Assembly: GCA_040902585.1 (NCBI GenBank)
Contig: JBBDXA010000097.1
Location: 1 to 34,450, forward strand
Length of the DNA stretch: 34,450 nucleotides
Direction: 5' to 3'
Source: JBBDXA01 sp040902585
GTDB lineage: Bacteria > Planctomycetota > Phycisphaerae > Phycisphaerales > Phycisphaeraceae
Shown: positions 1 to 8,199 of the stretch, in pieces
Layout of the letters: the number at the start of each line of letters is the position of its first letter
Numbering within the stretch: position 1 is the first letter of the stretch
The notes under the pieces: model-generated
Told to the model about the DNA's origin: nothing
Seen by the model: only the letters and a program-made list of their open reading frames with translations
Databases searched by the model: none
Made by a program: the position numbers and the translations under genes

Positions 1-296
1 CCTCCGGGACCGCCGCCGAAGTTGAACTCCATGTCTTCGTAGCCCGGCGGCGGACGAAACTCCTGTCCCGATTTGTAATTCGCCCCGAGCTCGTCGTACT
101 TCTGTCGCTTCTCCGGATCCTTCAGCACTTCGTAAGCCTCGTTGAGCTCCTTCATCTTCGCGTCGGCCTCGGGCGTCTTGTTCTGGTCGGGATGGAACTT
201 GCGCGCCAGCGCGCGGTAGGCGCGCTTGATCTCATCCTGCGTCGCGCCGCGCGCCACACCGATGGTTTCGTAATAGTCCTGAAACTTCACACCCAT
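1..296 (-). CDS. J-domain (DnaJ/CbpA-like) co-chaperone, C-terminus cut by window edge
   Basis: Only the N-terminal 98 residues are present; the gene runs off the left edge of the window. The visible part is a complete J domain, with the HPD tripeptide at residues 35-37 (FHPDQNK) and the helix IV pattern EAYEVLKDPEKRQKYDELG. It is followed by the start of a Gly-rich segment. J domains stimulate the ATPase of DnaK-type Hsp70, so this protein should deliver substrates to a cytoplasmic Hsp70. The opening MGVKFQDYYETIGV and the short glycine-rich stretch resemble CbpA/DnaJ class B proteins rather than canonical DnaJ, but the zinc-finger or C-terminal domains that would decide this are outside the window. 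The ATG is at 294-296 on the minus strand, preceded by a purine-rich GAAGGGAAG. The gene is divergent from the secretion ATPase. Confidence 0.9.
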   Translation of the reverse strand, partial: MGVKFQDYYETIGVARGATQDEIKRAYRALARKFHPDQNKTPEADAKMKELNEAYEVLKDPEKRQKYDELGANYKSGQEFRPPPGYEDMEFNFGGGPG

Positions 297-441
297 AGGA
301 AGGCTTCCCTTCAAAACAAGCAGAGCAAGAGCCAGACCACAACCCGCTCATCTTAGGATGAAATAGCAGGGGCCGGACTGACAAAAGCAGCACGAAGGCA
401 CTCCGGCGTGCCGCAATGACAGCTTTCAAGCCAGATGCTGC

Positions 442-471
442 TTGGCGAATCGCAAGCGGAAAGGGCATAAT
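442..471 (+). promoter_or_regulatory. candidate sigma70-like promoter upstream of the GspE-type ATPase
   Basis: TTGGCG at 442-447 and CATAAT at 466-471 are separated by 18 bases, a plausible -35/-10 pair about 80 bases upstream of the ATG at 549. This spacer (297-548) separates two divergent genes, so a promoter for each strand is expected here. The rest of the spacer shows no clear gene or repeat. Match quality is moderate and promoter consensus in this phylum is poorly defined. Confidence 0.3.
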
Positions 472-548
472 GCAAGCACGGAAGGAATCCGCGAAGCCGG
501 GAAGGAACCTGTCAAAGCACATCGCACATCCCGCTCTGGAGCGTCGCC

Positions 549-1844
549 ATGATCGAGTCCGTCACCGGAAATCTGCCAGCGAACAATCACGTCCGCATCA
601 TCCGCGAAGACCTGAATCATTTGATGATCAAGGAGCTGGACCGCACCTCCGCTTCGCCCACTGCCGAGGGCGAGCTGGCGGCGATGGCGGACGCCCTGAT
701 CCGCGATGCCTTTCGCGAACGCGCCACCGACATTCACCTGGACCCGCAGACTGGCGGTTACCGCGTGCGCTTTCGCATCGACGGCCTCATGCACGATGCC
801 GCCCTGCTCACCCAGCAGCAGGGACACAAGCTCGTCAACCAGATCAAGACCATGGCCGACATCGATCCCGTCCACACCTTCTCACCAGCGGAGGCGCGAC
901 GCACCTACGAGATGGCCGATCGCTCGATCGATCTGCGCGTGACCATCGCCCCCTGCATCAGCGGCGCGAAGGTCGCCATCCGCATGCTCGATCCCGAAAC
1001 AGTCGAGCATCACATCGACGACCTGGGCATGGATGCACACAATCTCAACCTGCTGCGCGACTGGATGGAAAACCTTCAGGGCATGTTCCTCGTCTCCGGG
1101 CCCACAGGCTGCGGCAAGACCACCACGCTCTACGCCCTGCTGCACGAGCTCAAGATGCTGGCGCGGAACATCCTCACCATCGAAGACCCCGTCGAGTATC
1201 ACATCGACGGCATCAACCAGATGCAGGTCTCCGATCGGCACAAACTCAGCTTCGCCGAGGGCCTGAAGGTGATGCTCCGGCTGGATCCGGATTACCTGAT
1301 GGTGGGTGAGATTCGCGATGCGGTCTCTGCCAAGATCGCGGTGGATGCGTCGATCAAGGGCCGGGTGCTGATGAGCACGATCCACACCTTCGACGCGGTG
1401 GGCGTGGTTACCAGCCTGCGCAACTGGGGCGTGCGCGATCATGAGATCGCCACGGCCCTGACGGTGGTGGTGACGCAGCGACTGGTCCGCCTGCTCTGCC
1501 CGCACTGCCGCAAAGAGAACGCGCCGAGTGAGAACGATCTGCAATGGCTCGAAGCGATGCGGCTGCCCATGCCGGAGAAAGTGTGGCATCCCGGCGGCTG
1601 CTCGCGTTGCAGCGGCATCGGCTACCGCGGCCGCACCGGCGTCTTTGAAGTCTGGCATCTCCAGGAGGATGACTACGCGCTGATCCTGGCGCACGCGGAT
1701 GACCACACCATCCGACAGCACCTGGCGATCAAGGGCCACCGCAGCATGATCCATGCGGCGATGGTCAAGGTGAATGAAGGCATCACAAGCGTGTCGGAGT
1801 TGAAGACATTTGCAGGCGTGGTGCCGCCGCTGGTGAGACGGTAG
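549..1844 (+). CDS. GspE/PilB-family secretion ATPase lacking the N-terminal MshEN domain
   Basis: This 431-residue protein is a hexameric-type ATPase of type II secretion/type IV pilus machines. The Walker A motif GPTGCGKT lies at residues 184-191, the Asp box IEDPVE at about 211-216, the Walker B region LMVGEIRD at about 250-257 and the His box STIHTFDA at about 276-283. Two CxxC pairs, C317/C320 and C351/C354, form the zinc element seen in GspE and PilB. It begins almost directly at the N2 domain and lacks the roughly 100-150 residue N-terminal region (MshEN/N1) of typical GspE and PilB. In the Walker B region GEIRD is followed by AVSA where ETA is usual. A GGAG lies 8 bases before the ATG. 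No other pilus or secretion genes are adjacent, so its partner machine must be elsewhere. GspE versus PilB cannot be decided from the sequence. Confidence 0.9.
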   Translation: MIESVTGNLPANNHVRIIREDLNHLMIKELDRTSASPTAEGELAAMADALIRDAFRERATDIHLDPQTGGYRVRFRIDGLMHDAALLTQQQGHKLVNQIKTMADIDPVHTFSPAEARRTYEMADRSIDLRVTIAPCISGAKVAIRMLDPETVEHHIDDLGMDAHNLNLLRDWMENLQGMFLVSGPTGCGKTTTLYALLHELKMLARNILTIEDPVEYHIDGINQMQVSDRHKLSFAEGLKVMLRLDPDYLMVGEIRDAVSAKIAVDASIKGRVLMSTIHTFDAVGVVTSLRNWGVRDHEIATALTVVVTQRLVRLLCPHCRKENAPSENDLQWLEAMRLPMPEKVWHPGGCSRCSGIGYRGRTGVFEVWHLQEDDYALILAHADDHTIRQHLAIKGHRSMIHAAMVKVNEGITSVSELKTFAGVVPPLVRR

Positions 1845-1845
1845 G

Positions 1846-1916
1846 TCCAGAGTCCTGAGTCCTGTGTCCGAAATCGGGTGCCACGGGTCGACGAGGCTTG
1901 GCGAGTAGACCCGTGC
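1846..1916. repeat. interspersed repeats after the secretion ATPase: GAGTCCT direct repeats and a GGGTGCCACGGGTC hairpin
   Basis: Directly after the stop codon lie tandem copies of gagtcct (about 1849-1870). A palindromic element follows at 1876-1916, in which cacgggtc and gacccgtg form the arms of a hairpin. Related copies occur at 27808-27924 and at 34413-34450, so this is a dispersed family. Its place between two convergent genes would allow it to act as a bidirectional terminator, but no T-tract follows. Confidence 0.7.
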
Positions 1917-1947
1917 GGAGTTCCGGCGCTCTCACCTTTCCCCTGCC

Positions 1948-2985
1948 TCACGCCACATTCTGCACCAACTGCGAATCGCCCTTCGTCGCCGCGTTGTAAA
2001 CAATAATCCGCGTCTTGCCCGTCGCCTTCGCCTTGTACAACGCCTCGTCAGCATGTCCCACAAGTTGCTCCGGATTCACCGGCTGACTGTGACGCAGACA
2101 GGCGATGCCCATGCTCATCGACACGTTCACCGGCGGATCGGCGTGCGCCAGCATCGCGGCCGCGGCGTGCTCAAACTCATCCTTGATCCGCTCCGCCGCG
2201 ACGCGGGCTGTGTTCAAATCCGTCTCCGGCAGCAGCACCACAAACTCATCGCCGCCGAAGCGACCCGCCAGGTCCGAACGCCGACAGTTCGCTTCAAGAA
2301 TCCGACCCGCCCGCTGAAGGATCACATCGCCCGCCTGGTGGCCCATGCGGTCGTTGAGCACTTTGAATCCGTCCAGGTCGATCATGATCATCGCCAGGTC
2401 CTGGTCGTGTCGCATCGCCTCGGCGAAGCGCCGCTCCATGGCCTGATTAAACGCCCGGCGATTGGCGATGCCCGTTAAGGGATCGGTCGATGCCATCATC
2501 TCCAGCTTCTCGACCGCTTCCTCAAGCTGATCGTTCTTGACCCGCACTTCATCAAGCGTCCGCGCCAGTTGCTCGTGCAGCCGCACGTTCTCGCGCATCA
2601 TCTTCCAGATCGCCAGGTTCTTCTCCACCACGATGGGAATCGCAAAGAGATAATCGCCGGCCTTGACGACGTAGTCATACGCACCGTCGCTGATCGCGCG
2701 AAGGGCGTTGTCGAGAATGCCTTCGCCCGTCACGATGACCACGGGAATGTCCTTGCGCCGCGCCAGCAGTTTGCCGAGCAGTTCCAGGCCCGTGCCATCG
2801 GGCAGGTTCATGTCGCTGAGCACGAAGTCGATCTCGTGCAGATCGACCGCCAGGGCGCGGGCCATCGAGGAACAGTGCCGGACGCAGCCGGCGGCAAAGT
2901 GATCGTGGAGCGTTTCCTGAATGAGAAGGGCCGTGTCAGGGTCATCCTCAACCAGCAGAATTCGGGGTACTGATCGTTCTTCCAT
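1948..2985 (-). CDS. response regulator with GGDEF diguanylate cyclase output (PleD/WspR-like)
   Basis: The 345-residue protein has an N-terminal receiver domain (about residues 8-125) with the acidic pair E13/D14/D15 and the phospho-acceptor D58 in LSDMNLPDG. A coiled-coil-like linker (about 130-165) follows, then a GGDEF domain (about 165-330) with an intact GGDEF signature at 244-248. RRSD at 235-238 matches the RxxD inhibitory I-site exactly five residues upstream, so product feedback is expected. It should make cyclic di-GMP in the cytoplasm on phosphorylation by an unseen sensor kinase. At the usual lysine position the receiver has VVKAGD, close to the normal KP. AGGAG precedes the ATG at 2983-2985. 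The PilZ protein at 17058-17426 is a possible c-di-GMP effector in this window. It is convergent with the secretion ATPase. Confidence 0.93.
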   Translation of the reverse strand: MEERSVPRILLVEDDPDTALLIQETLHDHFAAGCVRHCSSMARALAVDLHEIDFVLSDMNLPDGTGLELLGKLLARRKDIPVVIVTGEGILDNALRAISDGAYDYVVKAGDYLFAIPIVVEKNLAIWKMMRENVRLHEQLARTLDEVRVKNDQLEEAVEKLEMMASTDPLTGIANRRAFNQAMERRFAEAMRHDQDLAMIMIDLDGFKVLNDRMGHQAGDVILQRAGRILEANCRRSDLAGRFGGDEFVVLLPETDLNTARVAAERIKDEFEHAAAAMLAHADPPVNVSMSMGIACLRHSQPVNPEQLVGHADEALYKAKATGKTRIIVYNAATKGDSQLVQNVA

Positions 2986-3230
2986 GCCTCTCCTGCTTCT
3001 TTCTTCCGGATCGATCAGCGGAACGCACCGAGGCCATCCGCCGCGACCGGCACTTAAACGGGTCGAACCTCCGCACCGATGCGAAGCGATCTCCCGCTAA
3101 ACGAAGAAAAACATTCAGAGGCGAGACAGGGAAAAGACACGGGACGGGAAATGCGAATCAGGGTCTTCACCGGGCGAGAAACCAGCCCACGCGTTACAGT
3201 CGCGCAGAGTTACCTGATTTCACACGCGCA

Positions 3231-4894
3231 TCAGGCGAGGATCGGGCGGACCACCTGCCCAAAGACATCGGTCAGGCGAAAGTGCCGGCCGGCGTAGGCA
3301 TAGGTGAGCTGCTCGTGATCCAGACCCATGATGTAGAGCAGCGTCGCGTGCAGGTCGTGAATGGAAACCTTATCGGACACGGCGTGATAGCCGTAGTCAT
3401 CGGTCGCGCCGTGCGTGTGACCGGCCTTCACGCCGCCGCCTGCGAACCACATGGTGAAGCCATAAGGATTGTGATCGCGCCCGTTGCGCAGGCGGCCGGA
3501 ACCGCCATCCATATATTCAAACGAAGGCGTGCGGCCGAACTCGGAGCCGAACATGACCAGCGTGTCATCGAGCAGGCCGCGGGATTGAAGATCCTTCAAT
3601 AGGCCGGCGATGGGAAGGTCCACCGCGCGGGCGTTGCCACCGTGGCCTTGAAAGAGATCGCCGTGCTGATCCCATAGGTTGCCGTATTTGGTCGTGGAGT
3701 GCGTGACGGTGATGTAGCGCACGCCTTTCTCGGCGAAGCGTCGAGCGAGAAGAAGAGCTCGGCCGAAGTCGGTCGTGTTCGGCTCGCCGATGCCGTAGAG
3801 CGCCATGGTCGCCTCGCTCTCGCCTTGCAGGGAGAGAATGTCCGGCGCTTCGGTCTGCATACGGAAGGCGAGTTCGAGGTTGGCGATCTCCGCTTCGAGG
3901 GCCGCATCTTCGCCGCGCTGCGAAAGGTGGGCGCGGTTCATCCTTTGAACAAGATCGAGTTCGCGTCGTTGGGCGTCGCTGCCGGCCTTCGAGCCCGTCA
4001 AGTTGTCCCACGCCAGCGTCGCCTTCGTCTTGTCCGGCCTCAGCACCGGCGTACCGGCAAACTGCGCAGGCAGGAACGCGCTGGGCCGACTGCGCGGCGT
4101 GTCCGGCAGAATGTCAATATATCCCGGCAAATTCTCGTTCTCACTGCCCAGGCCGTAGATCAGCCACGAGCCAAGTGTGGGGCGCACCTCGCGCCCGACG
4201 CCTGTGTGAATCATGTTCTTGGCGGTGAAGTGATCGTTGTTCTCGTGATGCAGCGAATGGATGAAACACAGATCATCCATGTGCTGATTGATGTGCGGAA
4301 ACAGGTTCGACGCCCACTTGCCGGTCTGGCCATAACGGCGGAACTGCCAGGGCGAACGGAGAATCGTGCCCTGCGGCGCGAAGGTGAACTTCGGAGTGTG
4401 AATCGACTTGGGCAACGGCTTGCCGCCGTCGCGCTGGAGGAGCGGTTTGTAGTCGAAGCTGTCCAGATGCGAGACGCCGCCGTCGAGGAAGATGTAGATC
4501 ACGCGCTTGGCGCGGGGCGCGAAGTGCGGCTGCGGGCGAAAGCCCAGGGATAGCGATCCCTGNNNNNNNNNNATCCTGGCGACGGCGAGTTTGGTGGGGG
4601 ATCACTCGCAGGCAGTGTTGTTGTTTCCGGTGGCGGTGCCGGAGGCGGGGACGGTGGGGGTGTTGGGGATTGGGGTGGTGATGTTGATGGGGAGGTTGCG
4701 GAGGATAAGGAGACTTGGGAAAGCGTTGAAGGAGCGTGGAACGGTGTGGTGCGGCCCAGGGATTGCGATCCCTGGGCTTTCGCCGCCAGCGCCCTTCGCG
4801 CGAGGATATCCGTCAGGGCAACCGCACCGATCCCCAAAGCCGCGCGGCGAAGCACGTGCCTGCGGGAAGGAAGTTGTGTGTCATCTCGTTGCAT
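3231..4894 (-). CDS. DUF1501 family Tat-exported protein, interrupted by an assembly gap and inserted sequence
   Basis: The gene is read in two parts. The N-terminus (from ATG 4892-4894) has a Tat signal SRRHVLRRAALGIGAVALTD ending near residue 38. The body resumes left of the gap as PQPHFAPRAKRVIYIFLDGG, the normal start of a DUF1501 domain, and runs to TGA at 3231. DUF1501 proteins belong to the alkaline-phosphatase/sulfatase-like fold group and accompany DUF1549/DUF1553 proteins in planctomycetes; their substrate is not established. The stretch between 4563 and about 4753 does not belong to the gene. Joining the palindromes on either side gives an in-frame AAKAQGSQSLGFRPQ. The gene starts 18 bases after the stop of the DUF1553 gene, so the two are very probably cotranscribed. 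Left of it, 2986-3230 is a spacer where I see no gene. Confidence 0.85.
4542..4562. repeat. palindromic repeat, left copy, cut by the gap
   Basis: The sequence gcccagggatagcgatccctg is the first 21 bases of a 24-base palindrome that recurs at 4754-4777. It ends at the N run. Together with the outer cgaaa on this side and tttcg on the other copy, it forms the two halves of one longer hairpin element. Confidence 0.75.
4563..4572. other. assembly gap (10 N)
   Basis: Ten undetermined bases mark a scaffold join of probably arbitrary length. The gap sits at the edge of a palindromic repeat that also occurs on the other side of the inserted sequence, a typical place for an assembler to break. Confidence 0.98.
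4573..4713 (+). other. PEP-CTERM-like C-terminal tail fragment, 5' part missing in the gap
   Basis: In the plus frame starting at 4573 the peptide contains VPEAGTVGVLGIGVVMLMG followed by RLRRIRR. This is the three-part PEP-CTERM sorting signal: a VPE-x-GT motif (P encoded at 4639), a hydrophobic segment and an Arg-rich end. PEP-CTERM tails mark proteins for exosortase-dependent processing at the envelope. No stop codon follows directly; the frame continues through the palindrome at 4754-4777. The start of the gene is lost in the gap. It interrupts the DUF1501 gene on the opposite strand, so it is either the end of an unrelated contig joined at a shared repeat, or a real insertion. Confidence 0.5.
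4754..4777. repeat. palindromic repeat GCCCAGGGAT-TGCG-ATCCCTGGGC, right copy
   Basis: This 24-base near-perfect palindrome has arms gcccagggat and atccctgggc. It is continued by tttcgcc on the right, matching ggcgaaa on the left of the other copy (4535-4541). It encodes QGSQSLG in frame in the DUF1501 reading direction. It looks like a dispersed REP-type hairpin that can lie inside coding sequence. Confidence 0.75.
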
Positions 4895-4912
4895 GTCTAA
4901 TCAACTGTCACA

Positions 4913-7897
4913 CTAATCCACATATCGGAACGCATTGGAACGATAGATCGCCAGGCACACCTGCGTCCACACTTCGGTCTCGCTCATCTTCGCCTCCTTC
5001 GCCTCACGCAGGAAGTCGAGCAGCATCTGCTTCATCTCACGCTCCGCCGGCCGGCCTGTTGCTGCGAGGAATGCACGGTCGAGGCGGGCTTCGTCGTTGA
5101 CGTTCAGCAGCAGGAGTTGCTCGGCGAAAACCTTGGCGAAGTGTTGCGGGATCGGGTTGTTCAGCCAGAACAGCGCCTGGGCCGCGGTGGCGGAGGTGCC
5201 GCGCTGGCCGATCGGTTCGCCGGTGGGGTCGTAGTCAAACACCGCGAACATCTTGCGGATTTCCTGACCTAAACCAACAGGCGAGCGGTTCGAGGTGAGC
5301 ACATACATCATGCGATCGGCTGACTTGTTGAAGTCAAACTCATTGGTCAATCGCGGCAGCTTGCCGATGGTCACGAGCATCGCGTCGTAAATCTCTTCGA
5401 CGCTGAGGCGACGGCGAGGAAACGAAGCGTACTGAGTACTGAGTACTGAGTACTGAGTACTCTCCGCCCCCTGGCCCTTGGCCCTTGGCCCCTGGCCCTC
5501 CATTCTGTACGTCGCGCTGGTCATGATGATGAAGTGCATCTCCTTCATCGACCAACCCTTCTCGATGAAGGTCGCGGCAAGCCAGTCGAGCAAATCAGGA
5601 TGCGTCGGCGGCGAGCCGTGCGAACCGAAATCATTCGGAGTCTCGACCAGCCCGTTGCCAAAGTGCCACTGCCAGAGACGGTTGGCCATAACCCGCGCGG
5701 TGAGCGGATGCTTCGGTGAGGCGATCCACTGCGCGAGTTCGAGGCGACCGCTGCGGTCGGGGGGAATCGTCGGCGGTTTCAGTGCATGTTCGAACAAGAC
5801 CGGCACGCCGCGCGGCTCAGGCTCGCCGCGCGTGCGGTAGGTGTCGCCGGAGATGTGCACGGGCAGCGCGGTCGGCTCGCGATAGTCCGTCGCGGCGATG
5901 ATGCGCTGCATGTCCAGCTTCTGCAGATCAGCCTCGGCCTGCGCGAGTCGATCCGAATGAATCCGCACTTCTTTCTTCTGGTGTTCATCACGAAACGCAA
6001 GCACCTCCCAGTGCGTCGGCCAGGGAGCATCAGGATGGTCGGCATATCGCGCCAACCGATCCGCGTTCAAACTCGACGGGCGCGCGACCTCGATCACCTT
6101 CGCCTGCCTCGCCGGGTCCACGGCATACCAGCGAAGGCGATCGATGGTGGGGAACCGGCCGCCCTTTTCCGAAGGCGAAAGGCGGATCGTGTTCACGCCC
6201 TCGCGCAGTTCGATTGCGCCCAGCACGCCCCATCGCCGAGCCTTGAAGTCCGCGTGCAGTGTGCCCTGCGCCAATGTTTCTTTCAGAACGGTTGTTCCGC
6301 CAACCTGCACATCCAGCGGTCGCGGGGTATCCGTCCAGTACAAGGCTTCGAGCACGTAAGTGCCGGCGCTGGGCGCGCGCAGTTCATACTTCACCCACTG
6401 ATCGACTGGCTTCTGCGCTTCGAGCACCGCGACATCTTCGCCATTCCCTTTCAGCTCGGTGATCTTCAAGTCGGACTGGCCCGCGAACTGCTCCGCCTCG
6501 AAAGACCATGCCTGGCGGGGCGGAATCTTCGACGCGGCAGTGCGATAGGCAGCCTCGTCCTTCTTCCATTCGTTCACCAGTGCCTCGCGTTCCGCTTCCA
6601 GCAGGGTCCAGAGTCTGAATCGCGTCAAAGCGATGAAGCCTTGCAGTACATAGACCTTCTCGGTTTCCTCCGGCATCACCATCTCCCGCGTCAACCTTAC
6701 CCTTCCATCGCGCCACTCCTCATTAAACTCCTCCACGATCCGCGTCGAGCGGAAGATGCCGGCCAGGGCGTAGTAGTCTTCCGTGGTGATCGGATCGTGC
6801 TTGTGATCGTGGCAGCGGGCGCAGCTCACGGTCAGGCCGAGGAAGGCTTTGCTCGTGGCGTTGATCTGTTCATCGATCATGTCGAGGCGCAGGCGGTTCG
6901 GGTCCGTGCATTCGTCGAACCAGTTGCCGATGGAGAGGTAGGCGGTGGCGATGAGTTGATCGAAATAGTCCTGCTTTTCCAGGCTTGCGGGCAACAGATC
7001 ACCGGCGAGCTGCTCGACGATGAAGCGGTTGTACGGCTTATCCATATTGAAGGCTCGGACGACGTAATCGCGGTAGTTCAGTTCGCCGCGCGTGTTCTTC
7101 ACGCCGGGCACTTTCACCCGGCCCTGCTCGTATCGCGCGACATCGAGCCAGTGTCGGCCGTACTTCTCGCCGTAGTAAGGCGAAGCGAGCAGGCGATGGA
7201 TGAGTTTCTCGTAGGCATCGGGCGCGGTGTCGTTGATGAAGCGTTCGATCTCGGCCGGTGTGGGCGGCAGGCCGAGCAGGTCGAAGGTGGCGCGGCGAAT
7301 GAGCGTGTAACGATCCGCCTGCGGCGCGGGCGCGAGGCTTAGGGCTTCGTGCTTGGCCGCGATGAAGGCATCGATCGGATTGCGCACCCACTTCTCATTT
7401 TTCACAAGCGGCACCGCGGGCTTTTCCAAAGGTTTGAACGACCAGAACTGTCGCCACTTGTCGTAGTCATACGGGCCTTGGGCGGTGGGGGCTTTGTCCT
7501 GAGGCAGGGCCGCGCCGCGCTCGATCCATTTCACCAGCAGCGCGATCTCTTCATCGCTCAGCTTTTTCTTCGGCGGCATCTTGAAGTCCGGGTCGCCGTG
7601 ACGGACTGCCTTGATGATCATGCTGGCATCAGGCTTGCCCGCGATGAAAATTTTTCCTGTGTCACCGCCCTTGGCGATGAAGGCCGGCGAGTCGAGCCGG
7701 AGGCCGCCCTTTTTCTTCTTGCCATCGTGACACTCGGCGCAGTGCTGCGCGAAGAGCGGGCGGATGTGCTTTTCGAAGAACTCGATGTCCGCGGGATTCG
7801 CCGCTGCATCCTTCTCAACGGCCCGCGCGACGGACAGCGGTGCTGCGATGAGGATGCAGGCAGCGAGAGCACAGGTGATGGCACGGAGGCGATTCAT
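4913..7897 (-). CDS. PSCyt1-DUF1549-CBM-like-DUF1553 planctomycete surface/cytochrome-type protein
   Basis: From the ATG at 7895-7897 the product has 994 residues and opens with a signal peptide (MNRLRAITCALAACILIAAP, cleavage near ARA at 24-26). A longer open frame reaches 8131, but the signal peptide fixes this start. PSCyt1 follows with CAECH at 53-57, a c-type haem-binding motif. DUF1549 spans about 172-370 with a second motif CARCHDHKHD from 359. A carbohydrate-binding-like beta domain lies at about 480-610 and DUF1553 in the C-terminal third. These large proteins are typical of Planctomycetota and are thought to act outside the cytoplasmic membrane; their reaction is unknown. Residues about 796-822 (GQGPRAKGQGAESTQYSVL and onward) are written in interspersed repeat DNA inserted in frame between TSATYRM and RRRLSVEEI. 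It forms an operon with the DUF1501 gene. Confidence 0.93.
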   Translation of the reverse strand: MNRLRAITCALAACILIAAPLSVARAVEKDAAANPADIEFFEKHIRPLFAQHCAECHDGKKKKGGLRLDSPAFIAKGGDTGKIFIAGKPDASMIIKAVRHGDPDFKMPPKKKLSDEEIALLVKWIERGAALPQDKAPTAQGPYDYDKWRQFWSFKPLEKPAVPLVKNEKWVRNPIDAFIAAKHEALSLAPAPQADRYTLIRRATFDLLGLPPTPAEIERFINDTAPDAYEKLIHRLLASPYYGEKYGRHWLDVARYEQGRVKVPGVKNTRGELNYRDYVVRAFNMDKPYNRFIVEQLAGDLLPASLEKQDYFDQLIATAYLSIGNWFDECTDPNRLRLDMIDEQINATSKAFLGLTVSCARCHDHKHDPITTEDYYALAGIFRSTRIVEEFNEEWRDGRVRLTREMVMPEETEKVYVLQGFIALTRFRLWTLLEAEREALVNEWKKDEAAYRTAASKIPPRQAWSFEAEQFAGQSDLKITELKGNGEDVAVLEAQKPVDQWVKYELRAPSAGTYVLEALYWTDTPRPLDVQVGGTTVLKETLAQGTLHADFKARRWGVLGAIELREGVNTIRLSPSEKGGRFPTIDRLRWYAVDPARQAKVIEVARPSSLNADRLARYADHPDAPWPTHWEVLAFRDEHQKKEVRIHSDRLAQAEADLQKLDMQRIIAATDYREPTALPVHISGDTYRTRGEPEPRGVPVLFEHALKPPTIPPDRSGRLELAQWIASPKHPLTARVMANRLWQWHFGNGLVETPNDFGSHGSPPTHPDLLDWLAATFIEKGWSMKEMHFIIMTSATYRMEGQGPRAKGQGAESTQYSVLSTQYASFPRRRLSVEEIYDAMLVTIGKLPRLTNEFDFNKSADRMMYVLTSNRSPVGLGQEIRKMFAVFDYDPTGEPIGQRGTSATAAQALFWLNNPIPQHFAKVFAEQLLLLNVNDEARLDRAFLAATGRPAEREMKQMLLDFLREAKEAKMSETEVWTQVCLAIYRSNAFRYVD
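5430..5498. repeat. in-frame repeat block inside the DUF1553 gene: GAGTACT tandem and CTTGGCC tandem
   Basis: Positions 5430-5461 are a tandem of the 7-base unit actgagt (tactgagtactgagtactg and onward, more than four units). Positions 5471-5498 repeat ctggccc/cttggccc four times. Both are simple intergenic-style repeats, yet together they keep the reading frame of the DUF1553 gene and encode a hydrophilic loop. Confidence 0.85.
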
Positions 7898-8199
7898 CAG
7901 CAATCCATTGTACGACGCAGGGTGGGAAACCGCTGATTTTGCAGGGATTATCGGGCGTTGAGTTGTTCGCAGCAGAGTGCCTCGCCGCGAGCGCCGTGAA
8001 ACCGGTGCTGTTGCACAGGTTTCCCCATGTGGTACAGATGTTACGATCGTTTTTTGCCGATGATCTGCTGCGACCGCGCCGAACCTTGCGAGTGGTCCGA
8101 GTTGTGTTTCGGCGCTTGGTTTCAGCGGCACCCGCCACGTCCGTTTAGCCTCGTTTCGCGGCGACGGATGATGGCGGGGCTCGATTCAGGGTCAAATCC

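Noticed and set aside
4499..4894. Separate Pro-rich protein with a Tat signal
   Set aside because: The Pro-rich part is the antisense of the PEP-CTERM-like stretch plus the gap; the Tat part belongs to the DUF1501 gene.
5430..5498. CRISPR-like array
   Set aside because: The units are 7 or 8 bases without spacers and lie in frame in a protein; no cas genes are present.
7898..8131. N-terminal extension of the DUF1553 protein to 8131
   Set aside because: The signal peptide begins at 7897 and the extension is basic, has no family match and lies in a divergent promoter region.
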